Shown: one piece after another, positions 35,849 to 44,111 of the stretch
Position numbering within the stretch: the stretch's first letter is position 1
Layout: each line of letters opens with the position of its first letter
Source of the DNA: a virus
Reading direction: 5' to 3' (one strand)
DNA: 61,581 bases
Virus record (IMG/VR): IMGVR_UViG_3300046368_001160
Coordinates: 1 to 61,581 of that record
Translations under genes and position numbers: made by a program
Notes under the pieces: generated by a model
Databases searched by the model: none
Told to the model about the DNA's origin: nothing
What the model saw: the letters and a program-made list of their open reading frames with translations, nothing else

Positions 35849-36477
35849 TTTGAATCTCCTATTTCTCCTAAAATTTCGTGTATAATACCTTCCATTTTAC
35901 AATACTTTGTACACACACGACCACTTGTCACAACTTTGGGATCAGTTGAAACTGATTCATTTAAATTTACAGGTTCGAGAAATGCACCACGTGTAGATGG
36001 ATTACTTACAAAATCAAATGCTACCAATTCAAAGTCATCATTGACAAGAGTTTTACCTTCATGTTCACGGGTTGTTCCCATTCCACGTGAACTTATACCA
36101 AGTGTTATACCAGATTTAAATAGCTCTTTTAAAATGTTTCCCGATGGTGTACCGAGTACCTCAACTTTTCCAAGTAAACTCTCACCTTCCCACCACATCT
36201 TAGTAACATTGTGACTTACATTTTGTAAGTTGACTACACTGCTCTCGGGATGGTCAAGTTCTCCTAATGCACGTCTGTCGTTTATCAATTCATTATACTT
36301 AGTTGCTTCTCTTTCAAGAAGTGATCGTTCATACACACGACCATTTTGATTTTGCTCAGATGCTTTTTGAAGAATACCCTGAACGATAAGTTTTCCTGAG
36401 TTTTGTTCAATGCTTTCACTGATCTGCTCAGGTGTGAATTCAAACGGCATTGTAGTAACTAATAATTTCTTTCCCAT
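35845..36477 (-). CDS. Prohead core protease (gp21-like)
   Basis: This 210-residue serine protease cleaves scaffold and capsid proteins during head maturation. The herpesvirus-assemblin-type fold of the T4 gp21 family is visible: GKLIVQGILQKASEQNQNGR at the start, the catalytic His in LGELDHPES, and the catalytic Ser in LGISSRGMG, followed by FELVAFDFVSNPSTRGA. The length agrees with T4 gp21 (212). It sits between portal-side genes and the scaffold, as in T4 (20-21-22-23). The C-terminal 30 residues contain two Cys and no obvious function. Upstream is a variant of the late element (TATACTTAT, 36486-36494) 8 nt before the ATG. Confidence 0.92.
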   Translation of the reverse strand: MGKKLLVTTMPFEFTPEQISESIEQNSGKLIVQGILQKASEQNQNGRVYERSLLEREATKYNELINDRRALGELDHPESSVVNLQNVSHNVTKMWWEGESLLGKVEVLGTPSGNILKELFKSGITLGISSRGMGTTREHEGKTLVNDDFELVAFDFVSNPSTRGAFLEPVNLNESVSTDPKVVTSGRVCTKYCKMEGIIHEILGEIGDSK

Positions 36478-36485
36478 GTTATTAA

Positions 36486-36494
36486 ATAAGTATA
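36486..36494 (-). promoter_or_regulatory. Variant late promoter element (TATACTTAT)
   Basis: This differs by one base from TATATTTAT and lies 8 nt before the protease ATG. Confidence 0.3.
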
Positions 36495-36530
36495 TACATA
36501 TTTTTTATTTATTTGAGTTTTTCTAATGAA

Positions 36531-37424
36531 TTATTTTATCAGTGTTTCGTATTCTTTTTTTAAAATTCTATCAGAATGTCTGATTAAACTCTTGAAAGTA
36601 TCCACCACTTCTTTTAGATCATAGTCATCACCAAGTTCAAAATTATACAGATCAGACTTTAAATAAAAGTTTTGATCAAACTCAATAGTAAATTTTCTCG
36701 AATCCGTTTCAACTACAAATCCTACACCAGTTCCTTCTACATTGTCAAAATTTTCTTCAGCAAGCAAAATGCTCATGTGGTTTAATGTGTCATAATATTC
36801 ATCGGTTGGAACTTTTTCAGGTAAGTCTGTGTGATTAGTTTTTGCGATTTTCTTAGAATCTTTATCAGACATACCATTTGCAATTTTCTTTATTTTGGAA
36901 AACAAATCTGCATCTACATCACTTTTTTTAAGTTCACCTTTGTTATATGCGTGTACCATTCCAAATAATCTTTGTTGTGATTTTGATTTTGCTTCTTCGT
37001 TTACTTCTTCATCTTCATCCTCTTCTTCGTCATTAGGTTCTTCGTTGGGTTCTGACTTGTCGGATGTTGATGGTTGTTTTTCTGTTGAAGATTTTGCAGT
37101 TGCAGAATCGTCAGAGGTAGTGGGTTCTGTTTCATCTGATTTTGTTATAGGACCTGTCTTTTTCAGTTCTAACTCATCTGGTTCCATTGTATCTTTAAAA
37201 CTACCGATATCATCAATTCCAAGTTCTATCATTGATACTGCTATCTTAGACTTTTTAATAAGGCCAACTATACTAGACCAGTGATCAGACGGAAGTTTCT
37301 TACCTTCAGTAGATTTTGATAGATTTTTTGCTGATACAGCAAATCTTTTAATAGCGATTTTGAAATCATCTAATGCAGGATCATTTTCTCCTTTATCTTC
37401 TAAATCGTCAAAGTCAATATTCAT
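36531..37424 (-). CDS. Acidic head-cluster protein with DUF3008-like segment
   Basis: This gene encodes 297 residues. After an N-terminal helical part (residues 1-90) comes a Ser/Glu/Asp/Pro-rich disordered stretch (90-145). Then there is a segment starting KSKSQQRLFGMVHAYNKGEL and ending KTNHTDLPEKV, which resembles the DUF3008 pattern seen in phage and bacterial small proteins (S.aQq..g....k.Ge....K.kH..LPe.V). The C-terminal part is alpha/beta. No enzyme motif is visible. The gene lies 1 nt from its upstream neighbour's stop and before the protease gene. Acidity and position suggest a head core component. Confidence 0.65.
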   Translation of the reverse strand: MNIDFDDLEDKGENDPALDDFKIAIKRFAVSAKNLSKSTEGKKLPSDHWSSIVGLIKKSKIAVSMIELGIDDIGSFKDTMEPDELELKKTGPITKSDETEPTTSDDSATAKSSTEKQPSTSDKSEPNEEPNDEEEDEDEEVNEEAKSKSQQRLFGMVHAYNKGELKKSDVDADLFSKIKKIANGMSDKDSKKIAKTNHTDLPEKVPTDEYYDTLNHMSILLAEENFDNVEGTGVGFVVETDSRKFTIEFDQNFYLKSDLYNFELGDDYDLKEVVDTFKSLIRHSDRILKKEYETLIK

Positions 37425-37425
37425 A

Positions 37426-37908
37426 CTACTTTAGTTCTTTAAGTTTACGATTTATTCTTTGTATCTTTTCGTCTAATTTAAGAAGATACTTGCTTGTAGT
37501 TTTCCAATATGACCGACTTGATATACTATTTTCTGTTTTAAACTTAGTTGCTATATTTAAAAATTTATCCACTTCCGTCAAATTTTTATTGATCTGACGC
37601 ATGGTTACACCTATTTTTTGCTTCGGTGTCAAGTCTGGATGATCACGAAATAAATGATACAAACTACGACCTTCGTTTAATTTAACGGTGTTACTTTTTT
37701 GATTTTCAGTTGATTTATAGTCAAATACCTCTGCTTTATCCTTTATGCTTTTTTTGTGGTCATCTTCACTGTTTCCACTGAAAGCATGAGGTGTTTGGAA
37801 ACCTTCGATATTACCGGTTGTGTTTATTTCAGATAATTCTTCTTCCGAAACAAGTTCTTCGAGTAAACTACGAATGATCTTTTTTAATTTACTTCTTTGG
37901 TTGCTCAT
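37426..37908 (-). CDS. Hypothetical prohead-core-type protein, 160 aa
   Basis: This gene encodes 160 residues from the ATG at 37908, with AAGGAAC upstream; an in-frame TTG three codons earlier is less likely. The N-terminal basic helix is followed by SEINTTGNIEGFQTPHAFSG. This resembles a Gly-x-x-TP-x-AF motif that I have seen in small head-cluster proteins of T4-like phages. A long helical C-terminus follows (LNEGRSLYHLFRDHPDLTPK, then Lys-rich helices). No family name is known to me. It overlaps the upstream gene by 20 nt. It is probably a structural or core protein. Confidence 0.65.
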   Translation of the reverse strand: MSNQRSKLKKIIRSLLEELVSEEELSEINTTGNIEGFQTPHAFSGNSEDDHKKSIKDKAEVFDYKSTENQKSNTVKLNEGRSLYHLFRDHPDLTPKQKIGVTMRQINKNLTEVDKFLNIATKFKTENSISSRSYWKTTSKYLLKLDEKIQRINRKLKELK

Positions 37909-38755
37909 TCTTTTCAAGTTCCTTTATCAATTCATATGACATTAATACGGCAGAAACTTGTGAATCTTTAACAACCCTTCCCTCTTTGACTTTGTTGAGT
38001 TGTGAAGTAACTTCATTGAGTTTAATCTTTACAACATCATCGTCAATATTACTACTTAACTTTTCAATTTTGCTTTTAATGATAGGAAGTTGTTCATTAA
38101 TATATTCTCTTAAACTATTTGTATTAGAGATGTTATTTATGTAGTTTTTAAGTAATAACTTTTGATCTTCGTTAAGTTCACTATACTTTTCATTAAATCT
38201 ATCTACGAGGAGTTTATACGAAATGAGTCTCAAATCTTCATTATGCTGGACATAACTTTCTAACTGATTTAACTCATTGCTTACTACCTTATCTTTACAC
38301 AAACCACCGACTATCGTATTTTTGGATTCAACTAATTCTCTTGGATCACAAAAAACATCAGTCTTACTTCCTTCAAACAATTTATATATACTTGCGTAAG
38401 TTTTGTAGTTTCTGATTTTTGAACGAAAGAAGTCATCAATAGGATATACATCCTTCATCTCTTTAACGAGTTCATATCTAAGTCTTGATAAAACTCGGTT
38501 ATCTAGTTTTTTGTGCTCACTAACTACAGCGTCAACTAATTTATATGCAGAACCTTCGGATTTTGTAGTTTCTTCCATAAGCACTTGATACAAACGTTGT
38601 TCTTTTCCAAGGTCAGTATCTTCTGCAAAATATTTTTTTACAAGTTTATTGGCAGACGACTCATTACTATCGAGTATATCAGCCGTTATTTGTCTGATTA
38701 ATAATTCAAACAAAATTCCTGTATTTTTGAATTTGCTGTGTTTTAATTTTTTCAC
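37889..38755 (-). CDS. Hypothetical head-cluster protein, 288 aa
   Basis: This gene encodes 288 residues, almost entirely helical. The N-terminus, LKHSKFKNTGILFELLIRQI, resembles a conserved opening of a phage protein encoded near the portal in marine myophages. I know no function for it. There is no signal or membrane segment. The start codon is GTG (plus-strand cac at 38753-38755) with no Shine-Dalgarno sequence. A cluster of late-type elements lies 17-54 nt upstream, so initiation may be unusual. It is situated between the portal and the protease gene, so a role in head assembly or portal-core contact is likely. Confidence 0.65.
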   Translation of the reverse strand: MKKLKHSKFKNTGILFELLIRQITADILDSNESSANKLVKKYFAEDTDLGKEQRLYQVLMEETTKSEGSAYKLVDAVVSEHKKLDNRVLSRLRYELVKEMKDVYPIDDFFRSKIRNYKTYASIYKLFEGSKTDVFCDPRELVESKNTIVGGLCKDKVVSNELNQLESYVQHNEDLRLISYKLLVDRFNEKYSELNEDQKLLLKNYINNISNTNSLREYINEQLPIIKSKIEKLSSNIDDDVVKIKLNEVTSQLNKVKEGRVVKDSQVSAVLMSYELIKELEKNEQPKK

Positions 38756-38772
38756 GTGAAAATTTTATCTAG

Positions 38773-38809
38773 ATAAATGTATACAAACATAAATATGAAT
38801 ATAAATATA
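38773..38809 (-). promoter_or_regulatory. Cluster of three late-type elements
   Basis: On the minus strand TATATTTAT (38801-38809), CATATTTAT (38789-38797) and TACATTTAT (38773-38781) occur within 37 bp, after the portal gene and before the GTG start at 38755. Confidence 0.4.
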
Positions 38810-38838
38810 ATTATTGTTTATTTTCTTAAAATATTTAA

Positions 38839-40692
38839 TTATTTTGAATCTTCTACTTTAGAATCAGAGTCGTTAACTATATCGTTTAATTCTTTTTTTA
38901 AGTCAGTCATTTCATTGGATTCTGATATAATTTGCTTTTTTTTGTTGTCATTTTTCGTAGGAGAATTGTTTAAAAACTGATCAAGTTTTTGTAAATCAGC
39001 CTCTAGTTTTAACGGGCTTTCTGACCACGAACGACCCGATACTTTTCTTTCATCACGACCAAGTGGGTCTCTGCCCATAGGTTTATCATCAGGGTGGTCG
39101 TATTCTTTATCAGCATTTTTTCGTTTCTTTTCTTCTTTCTCTCTTTCTTTTACCCGTGCCTTTTCTTCATCGGTCATTTCATCAAACTTACCAAATCCCC
39201 ATGAATTTTCTTCTTCTCCACTTTCATCAGACGCATTTGGATCAGCAGGATCAGTTCCTTCGTTTTGAATTGCTTCCAATCTATAAAATTCTTTTGCATC
39301 ATCTACAAATGAGTTTCTAATTTCTTCTTGTTCATCGTTGGATATATTGAAAATATTATTATAAATCCACTCTTTAGAAAAGAACTTTGCATCAACCATA
39401 TCACGTGCGGTATTTAACTTTTCACTAAAAATTCGTATACGTTCTTCTTCAAAAATAGTAGATGGATTAGTTAATTGTAAACTAAAATCAACAAGTTTTG
39501 CGTCTGTGTATCCTTGTGAATACAGATGAACTACTGCAATTTTTGTTAATTCACTTACCGTTATACGTTGCACACGTTCAATTGTTCGGGCAAATCGTAT
39601 ATCCTCGGCTGCCAAAGTTGCTTTACCAGTTATGCTTTCATCATAACCTAAAAATGCTTTTGGTACTTTTAATGCAGCCATCATTTTATTTTTTAAATAC
39701 TCAATATCTTCTGTTCCATCGTATGTCATTGCTCCTAAATTTTCAATACGAGTTCCACTGTCACCCCCACGAACTGGCATAAAAAAGTCTTCAGTCATGT
39801 TTTGTAGATTGAATTTTAGGTTATAGTCTCCTGTTTGCTCGTCAACAAATGGAACTTTTTTCATTTTGTTGATTGCTTTCTGCATAAAGTTATCGACTTC
39901 ATTCGGTGGGATGTTACCTATATCTATATAAAACATTCGTTTCTCGGGTGCTCTCATTACACGATGAATAAGCATAGCATCTTCCATAAGTTGGAGTTGC
40001 TTCCATGTTCTCCGAGCAGGTTCAATTACACTTTTTCCATAGGGCAGAAAGTTACTGTCACCCAACATTCTAAAGTGTGCGATTTCATAATTTTCATATT
40101 GATCTTTGACTTCACCTTCTTGTTTGAAAATAACATAATTTGGATTCGCAGGATCCATATCTTCAATCCGTGTCATTTCATATGTAGATATAGGTTTTAC
40201 ATTTAAAACACCATACTCTGGTTCAATTTGTAAATTTAAATAAAAATCACCGTATTTGCACATATTACGAGTCCATCCCCATAAATTAAACTCTACATTT
40301 AATATTTCATAAAATAAATTTTCAAGAATGCCTTTAATGTTAGAATCCGGACTTGAAATTCTCAAAACATCACCAAATTCACTTCGGGTTGTGCATTCAT
40401 CTGCGTATATGTCTAATGCACTTGCAATAATAGGATCATTTTCCATTGTATCGTAGTCCGAAAACAACTCAAGTCTCGCAGTTTCAAATCCTATGTTATT
40501 GTATTTACTCGCATAATCACTATACAAAGTGTGCATACGACCATATCTGTCTTTGGTCTTGGATGAGTATTGGATGTTATCAGTATCTACAACTTTTAAC
40601 TTCTTTCCACCTACATTTCTAACAACCACATCAGTTGAAAATAATTTTTTCAACCCACGCAATAGTTTTTTTGTTCTAGTTTCGTCTGCCAT
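38839..40692 (-). CDS. Portal protein (gp20-like)
   Basis: This 617-residue dodecameric portal is the gate for DNA and the docking site of the terminase. The gp20 pattern is clear: FETARLELFSDYDTMENDPI, then SALDIYADECTTRSE, FRMLGDSNFLPYGKSVIEPARR, RVMRAPEKRMFYIDIGN and KVPKAFLGYDESITGKATLA. The C-terminal 120 residues are Lys/Glu/Asp-rich and probably disordered (EEKARVKEREKEEKKRK). The length is somewhat above T4 gp20 (524), mainly through this tail. The start is an ATG at 40692 behind AAGG. A sigma70-like promoter lies just upstream. Confidence 0.95.
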   Translation of the reverse strand: MADETRTKKLLRGLKKLFSTDVVVRNVGGKKLKVVDTDNIQYSSKTKDRYGRMHTLYSDYASKYNNIGFETARLELFSDYDTMENDPIIASALDIYADECTTRSEFGDVLRISSPDSNIKGILENLFYEILNVEFNLWGWTRNMCKYGDFYLNLQIEPEYGVLNVKPISTYEMTRIEDMDPANPNYVIFKQEGEVKDQYENYEIAHFRMLGDSNFLPYGKSVIEPARRTWKQLQLMEDAMLIHRVMRAPEKRMFYIDIGNIPPNEVDNFMQKAINKMKKVPFVDEQTGDYNLKFNLQNMTEDFFMPVRGGDSGTRIENLGAMTYDGTEDIEYLKNKMMAALKVPKAFLGYDESITGKATLAAEDIRFARTIERVQRITVSELTKIAVVHLYSQGYTDAKLVDFSLQLTNPSTIFEEERIRIFSEKLNTARDMVDAKFFSKEWIYNNIFNISNDEQEEIRNSFVDDAKEFYRLEAIQNEGTDPADPNASDESGEEENSWGFGKFDEMTDEEKARVKEREKEEKKRKNADKEYDHPDDKPMGRDPLGRDERKVSGRSWSESPLKLEADLQKLDQFLNNSPTKNDNKKKQIISESNEMTDLKKELNDIVNDSDSKVEDSK

Positions 40693-40718
40693 GTTTATGT
40701 AACCTTATAAATTATATG

Positions 40719-40747
40719 ATTTTAAAAGATATATATCTAATTGTCAA
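40719..40747 (-). promoter_or_regulatory. Putative sigma70-type promoter upstream of portal
   Basis: On the minus strand, TTGACA (40742-40747) is followed after exactly 17 bp by TAAAAT (40719-40724), 27 nt before the portal ATG. The -35 box is perfect and the -10 box matches five of six positions (TATAAT). It lies in a 68-bp intergenic gap after the lipoprotein gene. Confidence 0.5.
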
Positions 40748-40760
40748 CAAGTATTATATA

Positions 40761-41366
40761 TCACTGAAACTCACTAGCTGCTCCGATGATGTCTCCACCG
40801 TCAAATCCTTGAAAGGGACCTAGTGGATTTCTTTCACGTTCATGACGATCAATGTTTTTCTCTCCCGAAAATAAAACATATTCTACTGTGTCATCTACAA
40901 CGAGAATAAGAACGTTTATGTTCCATCCAGTTATATGCACATTTTTTCTAAAGTTTAGCATATCCAAAAATAAACTACCTTCTCGTTGATTTTTTAATCT
41001 TTCTAAATTAAGTTCATATGCCAACCCACTTTCTCTTGCAGCCAGTGTCTTCAAAACTCCAACAGGAAGTTCTATTTTATTAAATAATGTATATCGTGAT
41101 GGACTATCCAACTTAAACTTAGTCATTACATCAAGATATGTTAGACGTTTAACATTGGGCATATTTTCTAAATCAAGACCCATTGTAACTAAATAAGAAT
41201 ACTTGGTTTTACCAGGAACGATTCCGTCAACTAACTCTTCAACTTGCGTATAAGTTTCAAACGAAGACTCTGTATACACCCCTTGTGTTGGCAACAATGA
41301 CTGAGTTGCACAACTACTTGTTAATAATAAACTAAATGCTATGAGTATATTTGACGTTTTTTTCAT
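40761..41366 (-). CDS. Phage-encoded lipoprotein
   Basis: This 201-residue protein has a classic lipoprotein signal peptide: two Lys, a hydrophobic stretch (ILIAFSLLL), then TSSC with Cys19 as the likely lipidated residue. The mature part is soluble. Early in it, VDGIVPGKTKYSYLVTMG loosely recalls the pattern of small outer-membrane lipoproteins of the SmpA/BamE kind, but I would not assign that family. The C-terminus is Gly/Asp-rich. It is encoded between terminase and portal, with AGGA 8 nt before the ATG and the SD overlapping the terminase stop. Exported lipoproteins in phages can block receptors or alter the envelope; that role is inference here. Confidence 0.75.
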   Translation of the reverse strand: MKKTSNILIAFSLLLTSSCATQSLLPTQGVYTESSFETYTQVEELVDGIVPGKTKYSYLVTMGLDLENMPNVKRLTYLDVMTKFKLDSPSRYTLFNKIELPVGVLKTLAARESGLAYELNLERLKNQREGSLFLDMLNFRKNVHITGWNINVLILVVDDTVEYVLFSGEKNIDRHERERNPLGPFQGFDGGDIIGAASEFQ

Positions 41367-41376
41367 ATGTTTTTTC

Positions 41377-42960
41377 CTATTTTAATAACCAATCTAAATT
41401 TTCAGTTCCACCGTGGGGGTTTTTCATTTCATATGGATTATGTTTCAATCCTGAGTTTGCGAAGTTTTGTCCGACATTTAAATTAGTTGTGCTTCCCATA
41501 TAGTCAAACAATGACTTCTGAGATTGAACATTTTCAGACCTAAATCTTAACGCGGTGTCTCTGACCCACAGTGCAATACACAAACTCATAACCAAGTCAT
41601 CGTTGTATCCTTGCATTGCTTCTGCTCGTTGACCATTCCAAACAAATGTAAATAACTCATCTAAAGTTCTTTCCGAGTAAATTTCAACTTCTTTTTCACG
41701 AACATAACTTTCCATTTTGCTGATAATCAACGGACGAGTTTTAATTGATGTTGTAAATCCAGGAACTTGTTTCTTTTCTTGTCGGTTTAATTTATTGGTG
41801 TGTTGTGTAAATTCATCTATGTATTGATAGTCTCGTTGTGTGTAGTATAAATTACTGTATCCTTTATCTATAATTTGCTGAAGAACTGCCCAACCTATAT
41901 TTGCATTTTCAACCACAAGTAATGCCCCGTTGAATTCACTTGCAACTGCTACTAATAAATTTCCAAAGTCTTTAGTTTCAACTTCTCCTTTGAATTCTGC
42001 AACTTGTTTTACATTTTCTACATCAAATACATGAAATGCACTTTTATCACGACCATCACCTCGGGCAACATCAGCTGCCACAACATAATCTTTGTTGTGA
42101 TTTGGATATTCCCATATCCAGTATTCTTTATTTGCTCCTCGTTTTTCAACGGGTTCTTTTAGTAGGTTTCCTTTATACCAATCAATTATATCAGCATCTA
42201 CAACTGAACGACCACTGCTGATAAAGTCGCAGTCACATTCTTGGGCAGCGTCTTTTTCTCCTAATAACTTTGTTTGCAATTCTCGCCAAGTTTGGTCTCG
42301 GTCTGGATGCAAGTCCCAATGTAGACGGATTGGATTAAAATCATTCGATCCGTCCATTGAACCAACCCAGGTTTTATGAAAGAAGTTACCAATACCATTA
42401 GGAGTAGATAGCAAAATAGAACGACCACCTGTTGTAATCGTAGATTGCGATGCGGTCCATATATCTTCCATATTTGTAATAAACGCACACTCGTCCACGA
42501 TAAGTAAACTCAACGAAGTAGAACGAGAAGCATCAACACTACTTGAAGCCGCACGAATGCTACTTCCATTTTTGAAACGCATACTTAGTTTATTTTTTTC
42601 TGTACACTCACTTCTTAACCAACTCGGAAGATTTTCTGACATATGTGTCACTTTAGTAACAATATTTTTTGCAGTTTCTTGGTTGATAGCAATACACAGA
42701 ATTGATCTATCAGTGAAAAAAGTCATTAACCACAAAGCATATCCAGATACCAATGTGGATATTCCCATTTGTCTTGCTTTTAAAACAATATTAAATTGTT
42801 CTTCTTTAAAACTTTCTAAAGTTCTTTCCTGAAATTCATACAGGTGAAATGGTATTGTTCCCAATGTAGGATGTTGAATCTTACAATAATTTTTCATAAA
42901 GTATATAGGTGACTTCAGACACTCTGTATACTCTTGTTTTATTATTTCCCTTAAGGGCAT
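41377..42960 (-). CDS. Terminase large subunit (gp17-like)
   Basis: This ATP-driven DNA packaging motor and headful nuclease is 527 aa from the ATG at 42960, or 533 aa from the ATG at 42978. The ATPase domain has the deviant Walker A LKARQMGIST and Walker B LLIVDECAF, followed by the coupling motif LSTPNG. The nuclease domain has three acidic clusters: VAADVARGDGRDKSAF, LLVVENANIG and YNDDLVMSL. I prefer 42960 because AGAAGG lies 7 nt before it. A start at 42978 would be only 5 nt from a promoter-like element and has no Shine-Dalgarno sequence. In T4 the terminase is separated from the portal by the sheath and tube genes; here only the lipoprotein gene intervenes. Confidence 0.93.
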   Translation of the reverse strand: MPLREIIKQEYTECLKSPIYFMKNYCKIQHPTLGTIPFHLYEFQERTLESFKEEQFNIVLKARQMGISTLVSGYALWLMTFFTDRSILCIAINQETAKNIVTKVTHMSENLPSWLRSECTEKNKLSMRFKNGSSIRAASSSVDASRSTSLSLLIVDECAFITNMEDIWTASQSTITTGGRSILLSTPNGIGNFFHKTWVGSMDGSNDFNPIRLHWDLHPDRDQTWRELQTKLLGEKDAAQECDCDFISSGRSVVDADIIDWYKGNLLKEPVEKRGANKEYWIWEYPNHNKDYVVAADVARGDGRDKSAFHVFDVENVKQVAEFKGEVETKDFGNLLVAVASEFNGALLVVENANIGWAVLQQIIDKGYSNLYYTQRDYQYIDEFTQHTNKLNRQEKKQVPGFTTSIKTRPLIISKMESYVREKEVEIYSERTLDELFTFVWNGQRAEAMQGYNDDLVMSLCIALWVRDTALRFRSENVQSQKSLFDYMGSTTNLNVGQNFANSGLKHNPYEMKNPHGGTENLDWLLK

Positions 42961-42983
42961 TTTTTTACCTTCTGCCATTAGGG

Positions 42984-42993
42984 ATAAATATAT
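42984..42993 (-). promoter_or_regulatory. Putative late promoter element upstream of terminase
   Basis: This element reads ATATATTTAT on the minus strand. It ends 5 nt before the ATG at 42978 and 23 nt before the better-supported ATG at 42960. Confidence 0.5.
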
Positions 42994-43017
42994 ATGTATT
43001 TAGTTTTCTATAATATA

Positions 43018-43046
43018 AAAAGTTTCAAGGTATCGTTGAAACTTTT
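43018..43046 (-). terminator. Weak AT-rich hairpin after the Cys-rich protein gene
   Basis: An 11-bp stem AAAAGTTTCAA/TTGAAACTTTT with a 7-nt loop spans the stop codon at 43045-43047 and is followed on the minus strand by TTTTTAT. The GC content is low, so efficiency is doubtful. Confidence 0.5.
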
Positions 43047-43671
43047 AGAATTCCATGTCAGCATACTCAGTTAGACTTTCTTCAACCTCGGACAATCTTG
43101 CTTCAAGTTCTTCTAAGTCTGAATCTAAATCTTTCATAAGTCCTTCTTTATTTGGAATATTCCATTGTTCTAAAGAACCATCTTCGTTTAAGAATTTAGG
43201 GTCGTTGGTTATATGTTCTTTTGATTCAACCAATTTTGTTTTAGTGTCCGATAAGAAACTAAGTTCATTTTCAAGCATTGTCTTTTTTTCGTATGCTTCG
43301 TACTTACCTTCGTCTTTTAGTTTTTGTTCATGTTCTTGGACACAATCAAAACACATACCTCGCATAGCAAGCATTCTTTTATCTAAGTTCTTAGTTGGAT
43401 CAACGGTACACATTTTCTTAGGACAATTGGGTGCTTCACGCAAAGTCTTTCTTACTTTGTCCATCATAGTTTCGGTTCTCACTTTTGAGTTACTTCCAAC
43501 TTGCTTCCACTCTTTTCCGTCCTTATCTGTCCAAATTTCACCTGGTTGTCGGATAATGAGTTCTTCAACTTCTCCTTCATAACCATGTACTTTGGGAATT
43601 TCTTCTCCTTTGAACAACTTACGTGATCTGCTGATTACGTATTTTAAATCGTCTTTATCCATTTTAGCCAT
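43045..43671 (-). CDS. Hypothetical protein with possible Zn-binding cysteines, 208 aa
   Basis: This gene encodes 208 residues. The central part contains NCPKKMCTVDPTKNLDKRML and then RGMCFDCVQEHEQKL. The spacing C-x4-C ... C-x2-C looks like a small zinc-binding knuckle. The flanks are helical and highly charged; the C-terminus is acidic (DSDLEELEARLSEVEESL). I recall similar proteins in large T4-like phages, without known function. It lies immediately upstream of the terminase gene, where a small terminase might be expected. Zinc binding and coiled-coil ends do not by themselves prove that. The ATG at 43671 has no clear Shine-Dalgarno sequence. Confidence 0.65.
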   Translation of the reverse strand: MAKMDKDDLKYVISRSRKLFKGEEIPKVHGYEGEVEELIIRQPGEIWTDKDGKEWKQVGSNSKVRTETMMDKVRKTLREAPNCPKKMCTVDPTKNLDKRMLAMRGMCFDCVQEHEQKLKDEGKYEAYEKKTMLENELSFLSDTKTKLVESKEHITNDPKFLNEDGSLEQWNIPNKEGLMKDLDSDLEELEARLSEVEESLTEYADMEF

Positions 43672-43709
43672 AATAGTAATATTACATTTTTTTACGATTT
43701 TGTCAAATA

Positions 43710-44111
43710 CTATGATAACTTTTTAAAATTTAATATACACTCTTCTAAAAAAATATTTATCAAAAAGTTTTCATATTGATTTCTGTGCTTTTTGCGCTGA
43801 GAATCTGTTAAGTCATACTGCATAAAATATAGTTTACTACAACACTCTTCTAGTTTTCTAAATCTATCTACAATTGCTTTTATTATTTTATCAACCGCTG
43901 CGTAATTTTCTCCATATCCATATAAATAAAACACCGACAATGTTGCGTTTTTTGCTTCATTTTGTATTGCTTCTACAAATTCTCTGTCTAAATATGTTAC
44001 TTGTTGTGGTAAAATAGCACGATGCGAAGTTCTAAATTGTTTTGATGTATCAGTCACTATGCGTTCTATCTCCATCTCTGTCAAATAAACATTGCCATTC
44101 AACTTGATCAT
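43710..44111 (-). CDS. Hypothetical helical protein, 133 aa
   Basis: This gene encodes 133 residues from the ATG at 44111, which has AGGGAG about 7 nt upstream; the longer in-frame form from 44129 has no such site. The protein is mostly helical (LTEMEIERIVTDTSKQFR; then VDKIIKAIVDRFRKLEECC), with several Cys and Tyr near the C-terminus and no signal or membrane helix. No family is recognised. A small terminase or a regulatory protein is conceivable because it is two genes upstream of the large terminase. There is no direct evidence. Confidence 0.6.
   Translation of the reverse strand: MIKLNGNVYLTEMEIERIVTDTSKQFRTSHRAILPQQVTYLDREFVEAIQNEAKNATLSVFYLYGYGENYAAVDKIIKAIVDRFRKLEECCSKLYFMQYDLTDSQRKKHRNQYENFLINIFLEECILNFKKLS

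Noticed and set aside
41377-42978. Loss of the terminase Walker A lysine
   Set aside because: The loop reads LKARQMGIST, where a lysine precedes the Arg. This deviant form is common in T4-like terminases, so the motor is not judged defective.
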